Shown here one piece after another: positions 16,530 through 24,473 of a DNA stretch of 64,000 bases. The DNA is from Solimonas fluminis. Its GTDB lineage: Bacteria; Pseudomonadota; Gammaproteobacteria; Nevskiales; Nevskiaceae. The stretch covers positions 364,600 to 428,599 of the forward strand of contig NZ_PSNW01000001.1 in NCBI RefSeq assembly GCF_002930645.1. The letters are read 5' to 3'. Position 1 is the stretch's first letter. Each line of letters starts with the position of its first letter. A program made the position numbers and the translations under genes. A model generated the notes under the pieces. The model was not told the origin of the DNA. It searched no databases and worked only from the letters and a program-made list of their open reading frames with translations.

Positions 16530-18005
16530 ATGGACATCGAAAACCCCTCACGCCGCCGCCTGCTCGGCGGTGCCGCCGCCTTCGGTGCCGGTACGCTGCT
16601 GCCGGCGCTTGCCGAAGCCGCGCCGCCGCGCGCCGCCGGACGCCGCCACGAAACGGAGATCGCCATCGTCGGCGCCGGCCTGGCCGGCCTGGCGGCAGCG
16701 CGCAAGCTCGTGGCCGCCGGGCGCAAGGTACTGGTGGTCGAGGCACGCGACCGCGTCGGCGGCCGCACGCTGAACCACGCCGTCACCGCGCCGGGGGCGA
16801 AACCCGGCACCGTGGTGGAGGTCGGCGGGCAATGGGTGGGGCCGACGCAGGACCGCGTGCTGGCGCTGATCCGCGAGCTGGGCCTGTCCACCTTCAGGAC
16901 CTACAACAGCGGCAAGGCGGTCGACATCCGCGGCGGCGAGCGCTCGGAGTACGCCGGCCGCATCCCGCCGGGCACGATGGTCGGCTCGGTGGAGGCTCAG
17001 GTGGCGATCACCCGGCTCAACCGCATGGCGCGCGAGGTGCCGCTGGACCGGCCCTGGACCGCGCCGAAGGCCGCCGAGTGGGACAGCCAGACCTTCCAGA
17101 GCTGGATCGACCGCAACCTCTTCACCGATGACAGCAAGGCCCTGCTGCAGCTCGCGGTGGAAGCCGTGTTCTCGGCGCATCCGCGCGACCTGTCGCTGCT
17201 CGGCGTGTTGTTCTACATCCACTCCGGCGGCAGCCTGGAGATGCTGCTCAACACCGAAGGCGGCGCGCAGGAAGCCCGCATCGTCGGCGGCTCGCAGCGC
17301 ATCGCGCTGGCGATGGCCGCAGCGCTGGGCGAGCGCGTGCTGCTGGACTCGCCGGTCATGCGCATCGAACACGGCGAGCAGGGCGTGACGCTGCTCGGCG
17401 ACGGCTTCGAGGTGCAGGCGCAACGCGCCATCGTCGCGATCCCGCCAACGCTGGCCGGGCGCATCCGCTACGCGCCGGCACTCGACGGCCTGCGCGACCA
17501 GCTGACACAGCGCCTGCCGATGGGCACCGTGGTCAAGGTGCAGTGCGTCTACCCCAAGCCCTTCTGGCGCGAGGCTGGCCTCAACGGCCAGGCGACCGGC
17601 GACGTGGGCCCGGTGAAACTCAGCTTCGACAACTCGCCGCCCGACGGCCATATCGGCGTGCTGATGGGCTTCATCGAAGGCTCCGACGGCCGCGCGGCAC
17701 TGCGCCAGACGCGCGAGCAGCGACGCCAGGGAACCATCGACAGCTTCGTGCGCTTCTTCGGCGAGCAGGCCCGAAAGCCGCTGGAATACATCGAGCAGAA
17801 CTGGGCCTCCGAGGAATGGACCCGCGGCTGCTACGCCGGCATCTTCCCGCCGGGCGTGTGGCTGGACTACGGCGAGGCGTTGCGCGCGCCGGTCGGCCGG
17901 CTGCACTGGGCCGGCACGGAGACCGCGGAGGTGTGGAACGGCTACTTCGACGGCGCGATCCGCTCGGGCGAGCGGGCGGCGAATGAAATCACAACGCCTG
18001 CTTGA
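16530..18005 (+). CDS. Tat-exported flavin monoamine oxidase family protein
   Basis: FAD-dependent oxidase of amines (aldehyde, ammonia and peroxide as products). The 491-residue protein starts with a twin-arginine signal (SRRRLLGGAAAFGAG), then the dinucleotide-binding block IAIVGAGLAGLAAARKL and VVEARDRVGGRTLNH, a VEVGGQWVGPTQDR block, and the C-terminal FAD-contact segment LHWAGTETAEVWNGYFDGAIRSGERAA. The order and motifs match monoamine oxidase/putrescine oxidase-like proteins. It forms a two-gene operon with the nitrilase-like lipoprotein, probably under the adjacent TetR. Substrate unknown. Confidence 0.93.
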   Translation: MDIENPSRRRLLGGAAAFGAGTLLPALAEAAPPRAAGRRHETEIAIVGAGLAGLAAARKLVAAGRKVLVVEARDRVGGRTLNHAVTAPGAKPGTVVEVGGQWVGPTQDRVLALIRELGLSTFRTYNSGKAVDIRGGERSEYAGRIPPGTMVGSVEAQVAITRLNRMAREVPLDRPWTAPKAAEWDSQTFQSWIDRNLFTDDSKALLQLAVEAVFSAHPRDLSLLGVLFYIHSGGSLEMLLNTEGGAQEARIVGGSQRIALAMAAALGERVLLDSPVMRIEHGEQGVTLLGDGFEVQAQRAIVAIPPTLAGRIRYAPALDGLRDQLTQRLPMGTVVKVQCVYPKPFWREAGLNGQATGDVGPVKLSFDNSPPDGHIGVLMGFIEGSDGRAALRQTREQRRQGTIDSFVRFFGEQARKPLEYIEQNWASEEWTRGCYAGIFPPGVWLDYGEALRAPVGRLHWAGTETAEVWNGYFDGAIRSGERAANEITTPA

Positions 18006-18198
18006 TTCCCATTACCGTCCTCCTCGCGCTTTCAGGGGAACGCCCACGAAGGCGCTTGAAGATTGAGGCCACACATCCGTACGCAAGGATGCGCTCTCAT
18101 GTGCGTAGCAGAAGCCGTTGCGCTGCAACATGACACCTGAGTCACTTTGACGATAGTTACAAGGGGGTTAACACTAAAGACGTACATCCACTACATCT

Positions 18199-18217
18199 GG
18201 GATTCGAACGGAATCCC
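18199..18217 (+). other. Hairpin upstream of the STAND gene
   Basis: GGGATTC and GAATCCC form a 7-base perfect stem with a 5-base loop, 39 bases before the start of the large NTPase gene. The rest of the 250-base gap (18006-18255) is a transition from high to lower GC and shows no gene. The hairpin could act in the 5' leader; no T-tract follows. Confidence 0.45.
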
Positions 18218-18255
18218 GAACCTGCCGATCGCTCTCGCCGAGGATTGATATAAAT

Positions 18256-21200
18256 ATGTCCACACAATCTTCCCCCGAAAATACTGCGGAGAACTGGAAT
18301 TTTGCGCGTAGCTTTCCCGAAATTCCGCACCCGTTTGTGGACAGATCAAACTATGTTGAGACTATTGCTCAAATGTTGTCCGGCGACGCTCATGTAGTCC
18401 TTCTGGAAGGCGATGAGGGAACTGGAGCAACAACCATTGCGGCTCAATTCTCGCGATCAAAGGGAAATCAAACATTTTCTTTGTTCATAAAGCCCGTTAG
18501 TCGATTCTCTTACAGCCTCGATTACCTCAGGCTTGTACTGGCAGAGCAAATACATTGGCACTTAACGGGCCAAGTGTTTGATCGAGACGTCGTTGATCAA
18601 AGTGAATATGACTTACTTCTGCTTCGTCTTCGAAGGAAAGCGGGTGGAAAGCCCTTTGTATTTGTTATTGATGGGCTACACCAAATACCCAGGGACGGCT
18701 CCATAAATCCAGGACAAATACTGCTTGATCTACTGCCTGTTGGAATTGATAAATTTAGATTTCTCATAGTGGGCAACAGTGAGATATTTACCAAGCCCTT
18801 GAAAAATATAAATATTAAAACATTTCAGCTTGTTAGATGGACTCTACCTGAAACCCAGCTATACCTTAGCGATTTGGATATTTCGGAAGTAGACGCCAAT
18901 TCAATATTTCGCGTCTGCTCTGGAATAGCGGGTCGTATTGCGTCGATTAAGAGATTGTTGCAGAGCGGCCTATCGCTCGACAGCATTTTAAATAACGATC
19001 TTCCAAAGTATCTTTCCTTTATAAAGCTAGAAGTTGACGCTGCAGAGTCACTGACCATCGAGCAAAAAAGAGCCCTAGCCATACTTGCTTATGCTAGACA
19101 CGAGATCAATCATGATGAGCTATTGGCAATATCAGGATGTAACGAACTTGATATCCAGAAAATTCTGTCAGCATGTAACTTCATAACGTTATCTTCAGGA
19201 TCCAATCTTGTTTCATTTATTTCAGAGCCGCACAGGAAGATGACGGAATCAGCGTTGTCTTCATTAAAGAATGAAACAATAGCTAGACAGATAGAATTTC
19301 TTTTAAGGGACCCTACAAGCTCTGTTTCGGTGAGATTTCTCCCCACTTACTACAAACAGGCGAATGAACTGCGCGCAATATTGCAACTTCTCTCAACTGA
19401 GCATTATGAGCAACTGCTGAAGACAACACAGTCTCTAGCTGCTCTCCGCACCAGAGCGGAGCTCGGAGTAAAGACTGCTGTTGAGTTAAAAGAAACCGCA
19501 GATGTATTTAAATTTGCTCTGCAAAGGAGCATTTTTTATGCGGTTTCTAATTTTTCATCACTAAAATCTGAGGTAGGAGCGCTAGTTGCCCTAGGGCAAC
19601 CACAGAGAGCACTAGAACTGGCCAATCGCTCAGCTTCTCAAGAAAGTCGATTAGGCTTGGTTGCAGCCTATGCCAATCGCCTCAAAAAAAAGCAAGGAAC
19701 GATAGACCCTATAGTCGTTAAATACCTCCGTGAACTTGCCGAAAACGTCGATTTTGCAGATGTGGATTCTGCGGCCGCAGTAGCGGCGGATGTGCTTTCC
19801 GCGGACCCTGATTTGGCAATGACTATTATAGATAGGGCCAGCCAAAAGAGCGCACAGCCATCTCATGCTGAAAAAGCGCTAGTTCATCTGTCTTTGTCAG
19901 CTTCATTCGAAAAATCTCCAGATGCTGGAGAGGTGGCCGAAAAAGTTAGCAAAAGAATTTCTGACGAAGAAGTTTCGAGATTGATTTCTAGCGTTGCTGC
20001 ATTTTCTTCTGGATTGTCTCCTTCGGAAATAATTAGCTCAACTCAGAAAATGGGCATCACGCAGAGAATTCACTTTCTGCGCACATTAGTAAGTTCGCAG
20101 CCCAAGACGCCAGGCGCGCTTGATTTAGTTGAGCATGGCTTAGACCAAATCGTAAAGGAAGCATCTTACTCACCAAAGTCAAGAGACCTCGCCGACCTAT
20201 CCAGCCCCTTGCCTTTCATTCTTGATGACATATCTCGACTCGAAGCGTTGGTTAGTCGCTTCGACGCGCAAATGGGCTTGATAAAAGACAGGGCTGTCTC
20301 TAGCGATGTGGCCATCCTGCAGATGAACCTGGCACGCGCCGAGCAACGCTATGACACAGAAAGGAGCTGCGCTCGCATTGAACAAATTTATTATGAAGTA
20401 GCTTCTCAGACAGAGGCGGAAGTAAAGCTCAGATGCCTAGCTGTTCTTCTGCAGTCCCTATCCGTGATGGATTCTCAAGGGACACTGGAGTCGAAGTTTC
20501 ATTACAAGCAAATGATCAGCTCAGATTTAGCTGAAGTTCTAAATCAAGTCCTAGAAAATTCGGCAAAGCAATTTGAGGTTACAGAAGGCCCCCTTCGAGC
20601 AATTGCGGCGTTTGATCCGAAAATGGCAATCAGCATTGCCCGCCGACTTAATACAGATGAACGACGCCAGATAGCACTTGGGGTGGTGGCTAGGTGCATT
20701 TCGACGCACGTCCATTCTGAAGAAGGGAGGGCGCATATTGAAGAATGCTTGTCTGGAATTTCCAATGCAGCTGAGCTTGACGAGGTTCTCCTAAGCATTA
20801 GTCGAGTGCTTAGCGAGAGTGTCGATAAGCTTTCTTGGACTGCCTGGTCGGAGGAAATGCTTTCCAGAGTGGCGGACGATCGAGTCGCTGCCAAATGCTT
20901 GCTTTACGTAACAAAGGCAAAAATTTCGCAAAAGAAGCCTATAGATGTACAAGCCTTTGAGAATCAATTAAAAGACTATGTCTTATCTGTAGACTCGTTG
21001 ATTGATAAGGCAGATCTGTACTTTCGAGCAGCAGAAGAAATTGCCTCTCACGATGCAGAGAGAGCTTTCTCGCTATACGAGCTGGCTCTCGATCAGAAGC
21101 GCCAGTGTGCATTCGGCTCTCGAGAAACCGAGAACGTGATTCGCGCTTGCCTTTCTTTGTTGTCTAGAGCATTTCGCCCGATTATCAAAGCAGGCCTATT

Positions 21201-23151
21201 TAATTCAGACCTTCTTGATCGATATTCCAGGCTCATAGATCAGCTTCCATCTCTCGCGCTACGTACATCGTTTTACTCTGAATTGGCAACAAAAGCCTGG
21301 TGTGTTGGGAAGAAAGATCTCTGCTCACAAATAGTAAATCGATTCTGTCGACCAGCCATTTCGGGAAATAATCCCGTAGCAGTCAATAAGTCTCTCATCG
21401 CAACTGCATTTCAGGCATTACTTTGTACGCATGCAGATTCTGCACTTGACTTGATCTCTAAGTTCGAGCGATCCGAGCGAGATGAACTCCTGTATGGCGG
21501 CGCACTTTTGATAATTAGCAAGCTCACCTCATCAGAGCCAACAAGAGGCAATGAGATTGAAAAGACCAAAATGACTCATGAAGAGGTTCTCGATGTCATA
21601 AAGATAATATCTTGCATTGAGACCGATTCTCTTCTGTATTTTCTAATGAGGCAACTTGTTAAAACGATTGCATCAAAGGAAAACAGGAACGTCTTCACCA
21701 ATCAACAAAAAGCTGACTATGCATCAAAGCTTCAGTCACTAATATCCAAAAAGCTTCCCGATAAACTTAACATATCTCATCCGGGTTTCGAGATAGCTGC
21801 ACTAGCCCTTATCGCTCAACTCCGCCAAGCAGGCGTTCAGGACTGGAGCACAATAAAGAAGCGCATAGATCAAATAGAGAATATCGCTGACCGAGCGTTG
21901 GTGAAGATGAACATAGTGGAGGCAATGCCTTCGAAATTTCGTGATATTCAGCTGGATCTGCTCAAAGAGGCGCTGTCCGATACTCATAGAATCCCCACCG
22001 TCGTAGACAAGGTAGGGAGGCTGGAAATTTATGCTCGCGTGGCATCGGAGAAATCACTAGCCCCTGTAAAGTCGATCGTAGAAAATGCGGTAGCGCTGAC
22101 CTGTGACGTTCGCGACCAAGGGCAGGCCGCCGCATATAGACGGTCACTGATTGATTTGGCCGATCGAATCGAATCCGGATTTTCGGAAAAGCTAGCTGAC
22201 TTTATAGACGACGATCCAGCCAGGATGGCAGCAAAGGAGGAGCTTCGAAAAGAGGCGAAAGTTGCGAGAATTAAGCGTGATCTTATACAGCGTGGCTCCG
22301 TGGAGATTTCCGAGGATAAAATAGGCTATCTCCCGGCTGCGGCATGGAGAAATGTCTGCGCACTACATGCTGGGAGATTGGAGCCACAACCTCCTGATCA
22401 ACTTCTCAAATATGTTGTGGCCGCAGGATCCCTAGACATTCATGCTGCGTACCCAGTACTTTCTTGGCATCTTGAGAATTGCGCAAGGCGATTTAGCACC
22501 CCAGCTGAAGTAGAGAGGATGATCGTTCCGTTAGCAGAAGCTTTGCTACTCTCTTCTGAAATGGCCGTTTCAATCATCGCAAAAACTCCTGGCCGCTGGG
22601 GCGCCAGGGCGGAGGTCCCGGATGCAGGTTTCAATAGCACCTACGTCGTGCGCCCAGATACAAGAGACGCTGCACTGCTATTTGTACGAACCTGGCTGCG
22701 CAGGAATGCCAAAGGTTACTTGAAGTTCTGCGACCCATACTTCAGCCCAGATGACGTGGGGCTTTTCCGGCTTGTGCTCTCGGAATGCCCCGATTTCAGC
22801 ATAAAGGTCTTAACTAGCAAGTCAGAGTTAGAAAAGAAGCAAGCTCTTCTTGCAGATGCTTTTCTTGCGCAATGGCGTCTAGAGTGTGACCAGGAGATGC
22901 CGGAAGTTGAAGTGATAGCAATATCAAACGAGCAAGGTCAGGGGTTGGTTCATGATCGATGGCTACTTACCGAAGGTGCAGGCTTAAGATTTGGAACATC
23001 GTTTAACTCTCTTGGAATGCAGAAACTCTCTGAGTTATCTGAGATGGACGGGCCAACTGCAGCAACTTATGAGCGAGAAGTTGATCAGTTTCTGCAGAAG
23101 AGAAGAATCGTAAATGGCACACGCATTCACTATTTATCGTTTACTTTGTAA
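18256..23151 (+). CDS. Giant STAND-like NTPase with helical repeats and C-terminal PLD-like domain; putative defence protein
   Basis: A single 1631-residue protein of unknown function. Residues about 25-330 look like a STAND/NACHT-type NTPase: a PFVDRSNYVETI lead-in, a P-loop-like GDEGTGATT at 52-60 (Ala58 where Lys is expected), Walker-B-like FVFVIDGLHQIP at 134-145, then helical and winged-helix-like segments. Residues about 330-1440 are almost all amphipathic helices with TPR/HEAT-like character (for example LGQPQRALELANRS, DAERAFSLYELALDQK). The C-terminus carries DPYF (1493) and HDRWLLTE-x6-GTSFN (1566-1584), exactly the spacing of the phospholipase D HxKx4Dx6GSxxN motif with K-to-R, D-to-E and S-to-T. 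GC is much lower than around it (mid-40s by eye), with AGA, ATA and TTA codons frequent, so recent acquisition is likely. A sensor (repeats), switch (NTPase), effector (PLD-like) layout fits antiphage STAND proteins; function is inference. No partner gene is adjacent. Confidence 0.85.
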   Translation: MSTQSSPENTAENWNFARSFPEIPHPFVDRSNYVETIAQMLSGDAHVVLLEGDEGTGATTIAAQFSRSKGNQTFSLFIKPVSRFSYSLDYLRLVLAEQIHWHLTGQVFDRDVVDQSEYDLLLLRLRRKAGGKPFVFVIDGLHQIPRDGSINPGQILLDLLPVGIDKFRFLIVGNSEIFTKPLKNINIKTFQLVRWTLPETQLYLSDLDISEVDANSIFRVCSGIAGRIASIKRLLQSGLSLDSILNNDLPKYLSFIKLEVDAAESLTIEQKRALAILAYARHEINHDELLAISGCNELDIQKILSACNFITLSSGSNLVSFISEPHRKMTESALSSLKNETIARQIEFLLRDPTSSVSVRFLPTYYKQANELRAILQLLSTEHYEQLLKTTQSLAALRTRAELGVKTAVELKETADVFKFALQRSIFYAVSNFSSLKSEVGALVALGQPQRALELANRSASQESRLGLVAAYANRLKKKQGTIDPIVVKYLRELAENVDFADVDSAAAVAADVLSADPDLAMTIIDRASQKSAQPSHAEKALVHLSLSASFEKSPDAGEVAEKVSKRISDEEVSRLISSVAAFSSGLSPSEIISSTQKMGITQRIHFLRTLVSSQPKTPGALDLVEHGLDQIVKEASYSPKSRDLADLSSPLPFILDDISRLEALVSRFDAQMGLIKDRAVSSDVAILQMNLARAEQRYDTERSCARIEQIYYEVASQTEAEVKLRCLAVLLQSLSVMDSQGTLESKFHYKQMISSDLAEVLNQVLENSAKQFEVTEGPLRAIAAFDPKMAISIARRLNTDERRQIALGVVARCISTHVHSEEGRAHIEECLSGISNAAELDEVLLSISRVLSESVDKLSWTAWSEEMLSRVADDRVAAKCLLYVTKAKISQKKPIDVQAFENQLKDYVLSVDSLIDKADLYFRAAEEIASHDAERAFSLYELALDQKRQCAFGSRETENVIRACLSLLSRAFRPIIKAGLFNSDLLDRYSRLIDQLPSLALRTSFYSELATKAWCVGKKDLCSQIVNRFCRPAISGNNPVAVNKSLIATAFQALLCTHADSALDLISKFERSERDELLYGGALLIISKLTSSEPTRGNEIEKTKMTHEEVLDVIKIISCIETDSLLYFLMRQLVKTIASKENRNVFTNQQKADYASKLQSLISKKLPDKLNISHPGFEIAALALIAQLRQAGVQDWSTIKKRIDQIENIADRALVKMNIVEAMPSKFRDIQLDLLKEALSDTHRIPTVVDKVGRLEIYARVASEKSLAPVKSIVENAVALTCDVRDQGQAAAYRRSLIDLADRIESGFSEKLADFIDDDPARMAAKEELRKEAKVARIKRDLIQRGSVEISEDKIGYLPAAAWRNVCALHAGRLEPQPPDQLLKYVVAAGSLDIHAAYPVLSWHLENCARRFSTPAEVERMIVPLAEALLLSSEMAVSIIAKTPGRWGARAEVPDAGFNSTYVVRPDTRDAALLFVRTWLRRNAKGYLKFCDPYFSPDDVGLFRLVLSECPDFSIKVLTSKSELEKKQALLADAFLAQWRLECDQEMPEVEVIAISNEQGQGLVHDRWLLTEGAGLRFGTSFNSLGMQKLSELSEMDGPTAATYEREVDQFLQKRRIVNGTRIHYLSFTL

Positions 23152-23199
23152 TTTTTCAGCTGCTTGTTCTTAATTTTTTGGCTTATCTAAGTTGTTGAG

Positions 23200-24468
23200 C
23201 TATAGAAGAAAATTCCGCCAGTTGCCCTGCCCGGCGTAGCCACCCGGGAAGACCTGCTCAATGTCCGCCAGGTTGACGCCCAGGCGCTTGACCAGGATCT
23301 CGGCCAGCACGGCGCGGAAGTCGGTGGTGGGCTCGAGGTCTTCGTTCTGGAACAGCGCCTGCGGCGACAGGCCGGGCCACCGGCCGTGCACGCGGCCTCC
23401 GAGCACGCCGCCGCCCATCACCAGCATCGACGAGGCGGTGCCGTGGTCGGTGCCGCCGAAGTTCTCGCGGGCCTTGCGGCCGAACTCGGTCATGGTGACG
23501 ACGGTGACCTTGTCCATCAGGTTGCCGAGGTCGGTGTGGAAGGCGACCAGAGCATTGGCGAAGTTGGGCAGCGAGACGGCGTGGCGGCTGGCCTGCACGA
23601 CATGGGTGTCCCAGTCGTCTTCCGAATTCACGGTGACCACGCGCGGCGACATGCCGGCGCGGATCGCCTGCGCGGCCACGCGCAGGCCGTTGCCCAGCGC
23701 GGTGCCGGGATAGGCCGCGGTGGGAGCCGGCGGCGGGGTCTCGGTGAGCGCACGCATGCCCTGCGCCAGGCGGCGGGTGGTGTCGCCCGGAGGGCCGGCC
23801 AGCTCGGCCACGGCCTCGATCAGGGCGGTGACGGCGATGCCCATGGTGGAGCCATGGTCCAGGTCGGCGAAGTCGCGCACGGCGATGGCGCCGGGGTAGC
23901 CCTGCAGGCTCGCCGGGATCGAGTTCTCCGCGGCGATCGCGTTCCAGACGTTCTCGGTGGCCGGCGTGCGCAGCATGGCGCGGCCGAGCCAGCCGCCGGT
24001 GACGCCGGCGCGCGCGCCGGCTTCCGCCAGGGTCTGGGCGTAGAAGTGCGAGCGGTCGCGCGAGTCCAGCGGAATCCAGCCGGTGGCGGTGACGAAGCCC
24101 AGGCGGCCGGCGTCGTAAAGCGGCTTGAGGGCGTTCAGGCCGGGGTTCAGGCCGAAGAAGCCGTCCAGCACCACCGGGTTGGTGACCTTGAGGTTGGGAC
24201 GCAGGACGGCGTAGTCCGGGTCGCCATAGGGGACCAGCATGTTGATCCAGTCGGCGGCGAAGCGCTGGAACACCACGACCAGGGTGTGATCGTTCGCGGG
24301 CGCCGCGGCCGCCGCGGTGCGAGCGGCGGCGGGAGCGGCGGCAGGCGCAACGGAGGCCGCGGCGGCAGGCGCAACGGAGGCCGCGGCGGCCGACGGCGGG
24401 TTTGGCGCCGCGGCCGGCTTGGCGGCAGGCAGCAGGTTGCCGAGGGTGGTACGCAGATTGAGCGGCAT
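23200..24468 (-). CDS. DUF1501 family protein
   Basis: Sulfatase/phosphatase-fold family of unknown function, nearly always encoded beside DUF1800. The 422-residue protein shows LVVVFQRFAADWINMLVPYGDPDY, DSRDRSHFYAQTLAEAG, VVTVNSEDDWDTH, VTMTEFGRKARENFGGTDHGTASSMLVMGG and GRWPGLSPQALFQNEDLEPTTDFR, all family landmarks including likely metal ligands. Unusually, the N-terminus has no twin-arginine signal; it has MPLNLRTTLGNLLP followed by an Ala/Pro-rich low-complexity segment of about 45 residues that contains a 24-base tandem duplication. Start at 24468 lies five bases after the DUF1800 stop, so the two are co-translated. It ends 48 bases from the convergent STAND gene. Confidence 0.93.
   Translation of the reverse strand: MPLNLRTTLGNLLPAAKPAAAPNPPSAAAASVAPAAAASVAPAAAPAAARTAAAAAPANDHTLVVVFQRFAADWINMLVPYGDPDYAVLRPNLKVTNPVVLDGFFGLNPGLNALKPLYDAGRLGFVTATGWIPLDSRDRSHFYAQTLAEAGARAGVTGGWLGRAMLRTPATENVWNAIAAENSIPASLQGYPGAIAVRDFADLDHGSTMGIAVTALIEAVAELAGPPGDTTRRLAQGMRALTETPPPAPTAAYPGTALGNGLRVAAQAIRAGMSPRVVTVNSEDDWDTHVVQASRHAVSLPNFANALVAFHTDLGNLMDKVTVVTMTEFGRKARENFGGTDHGTASSMLVMGGGVLGGRVHGRWPGLSPQALFQNEDLEPTTDFRAVLAEILVKRLGVNLADIEQVFPGGYAGQGNWRNFLL
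24341..24388. repeat. Two-copy 24-base tandem repeat inside the DUF1501 gene
   Basis: GCAGGCGCAACGGAGGCCGC plus GGCG is present twice in a row (24341-24364 and 24365-24388). It encodes the AAASVAPA-type repeats of the Ala/Pro linker. In-frame (8 codons), so copy number can change without breaking the gene. Confidence 0.9.
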
Positions 24469-24473
24469 GGGGA

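Noticed and set aside
18195-18260. Possible tRNA fragment or att site (TGGGATTCGAAC-like) before the STAND gene
   Set aside because: Resembles a T-arm only over about 12 bases; no acceptor or anticodon arm, and only a chance-level CTGCTTG is shared with the downstream edge.
24341-24388. CRISPR-like short repeat
   Set aside because: Only two directly abutting 24-base copies without spacers, inside a coding region.
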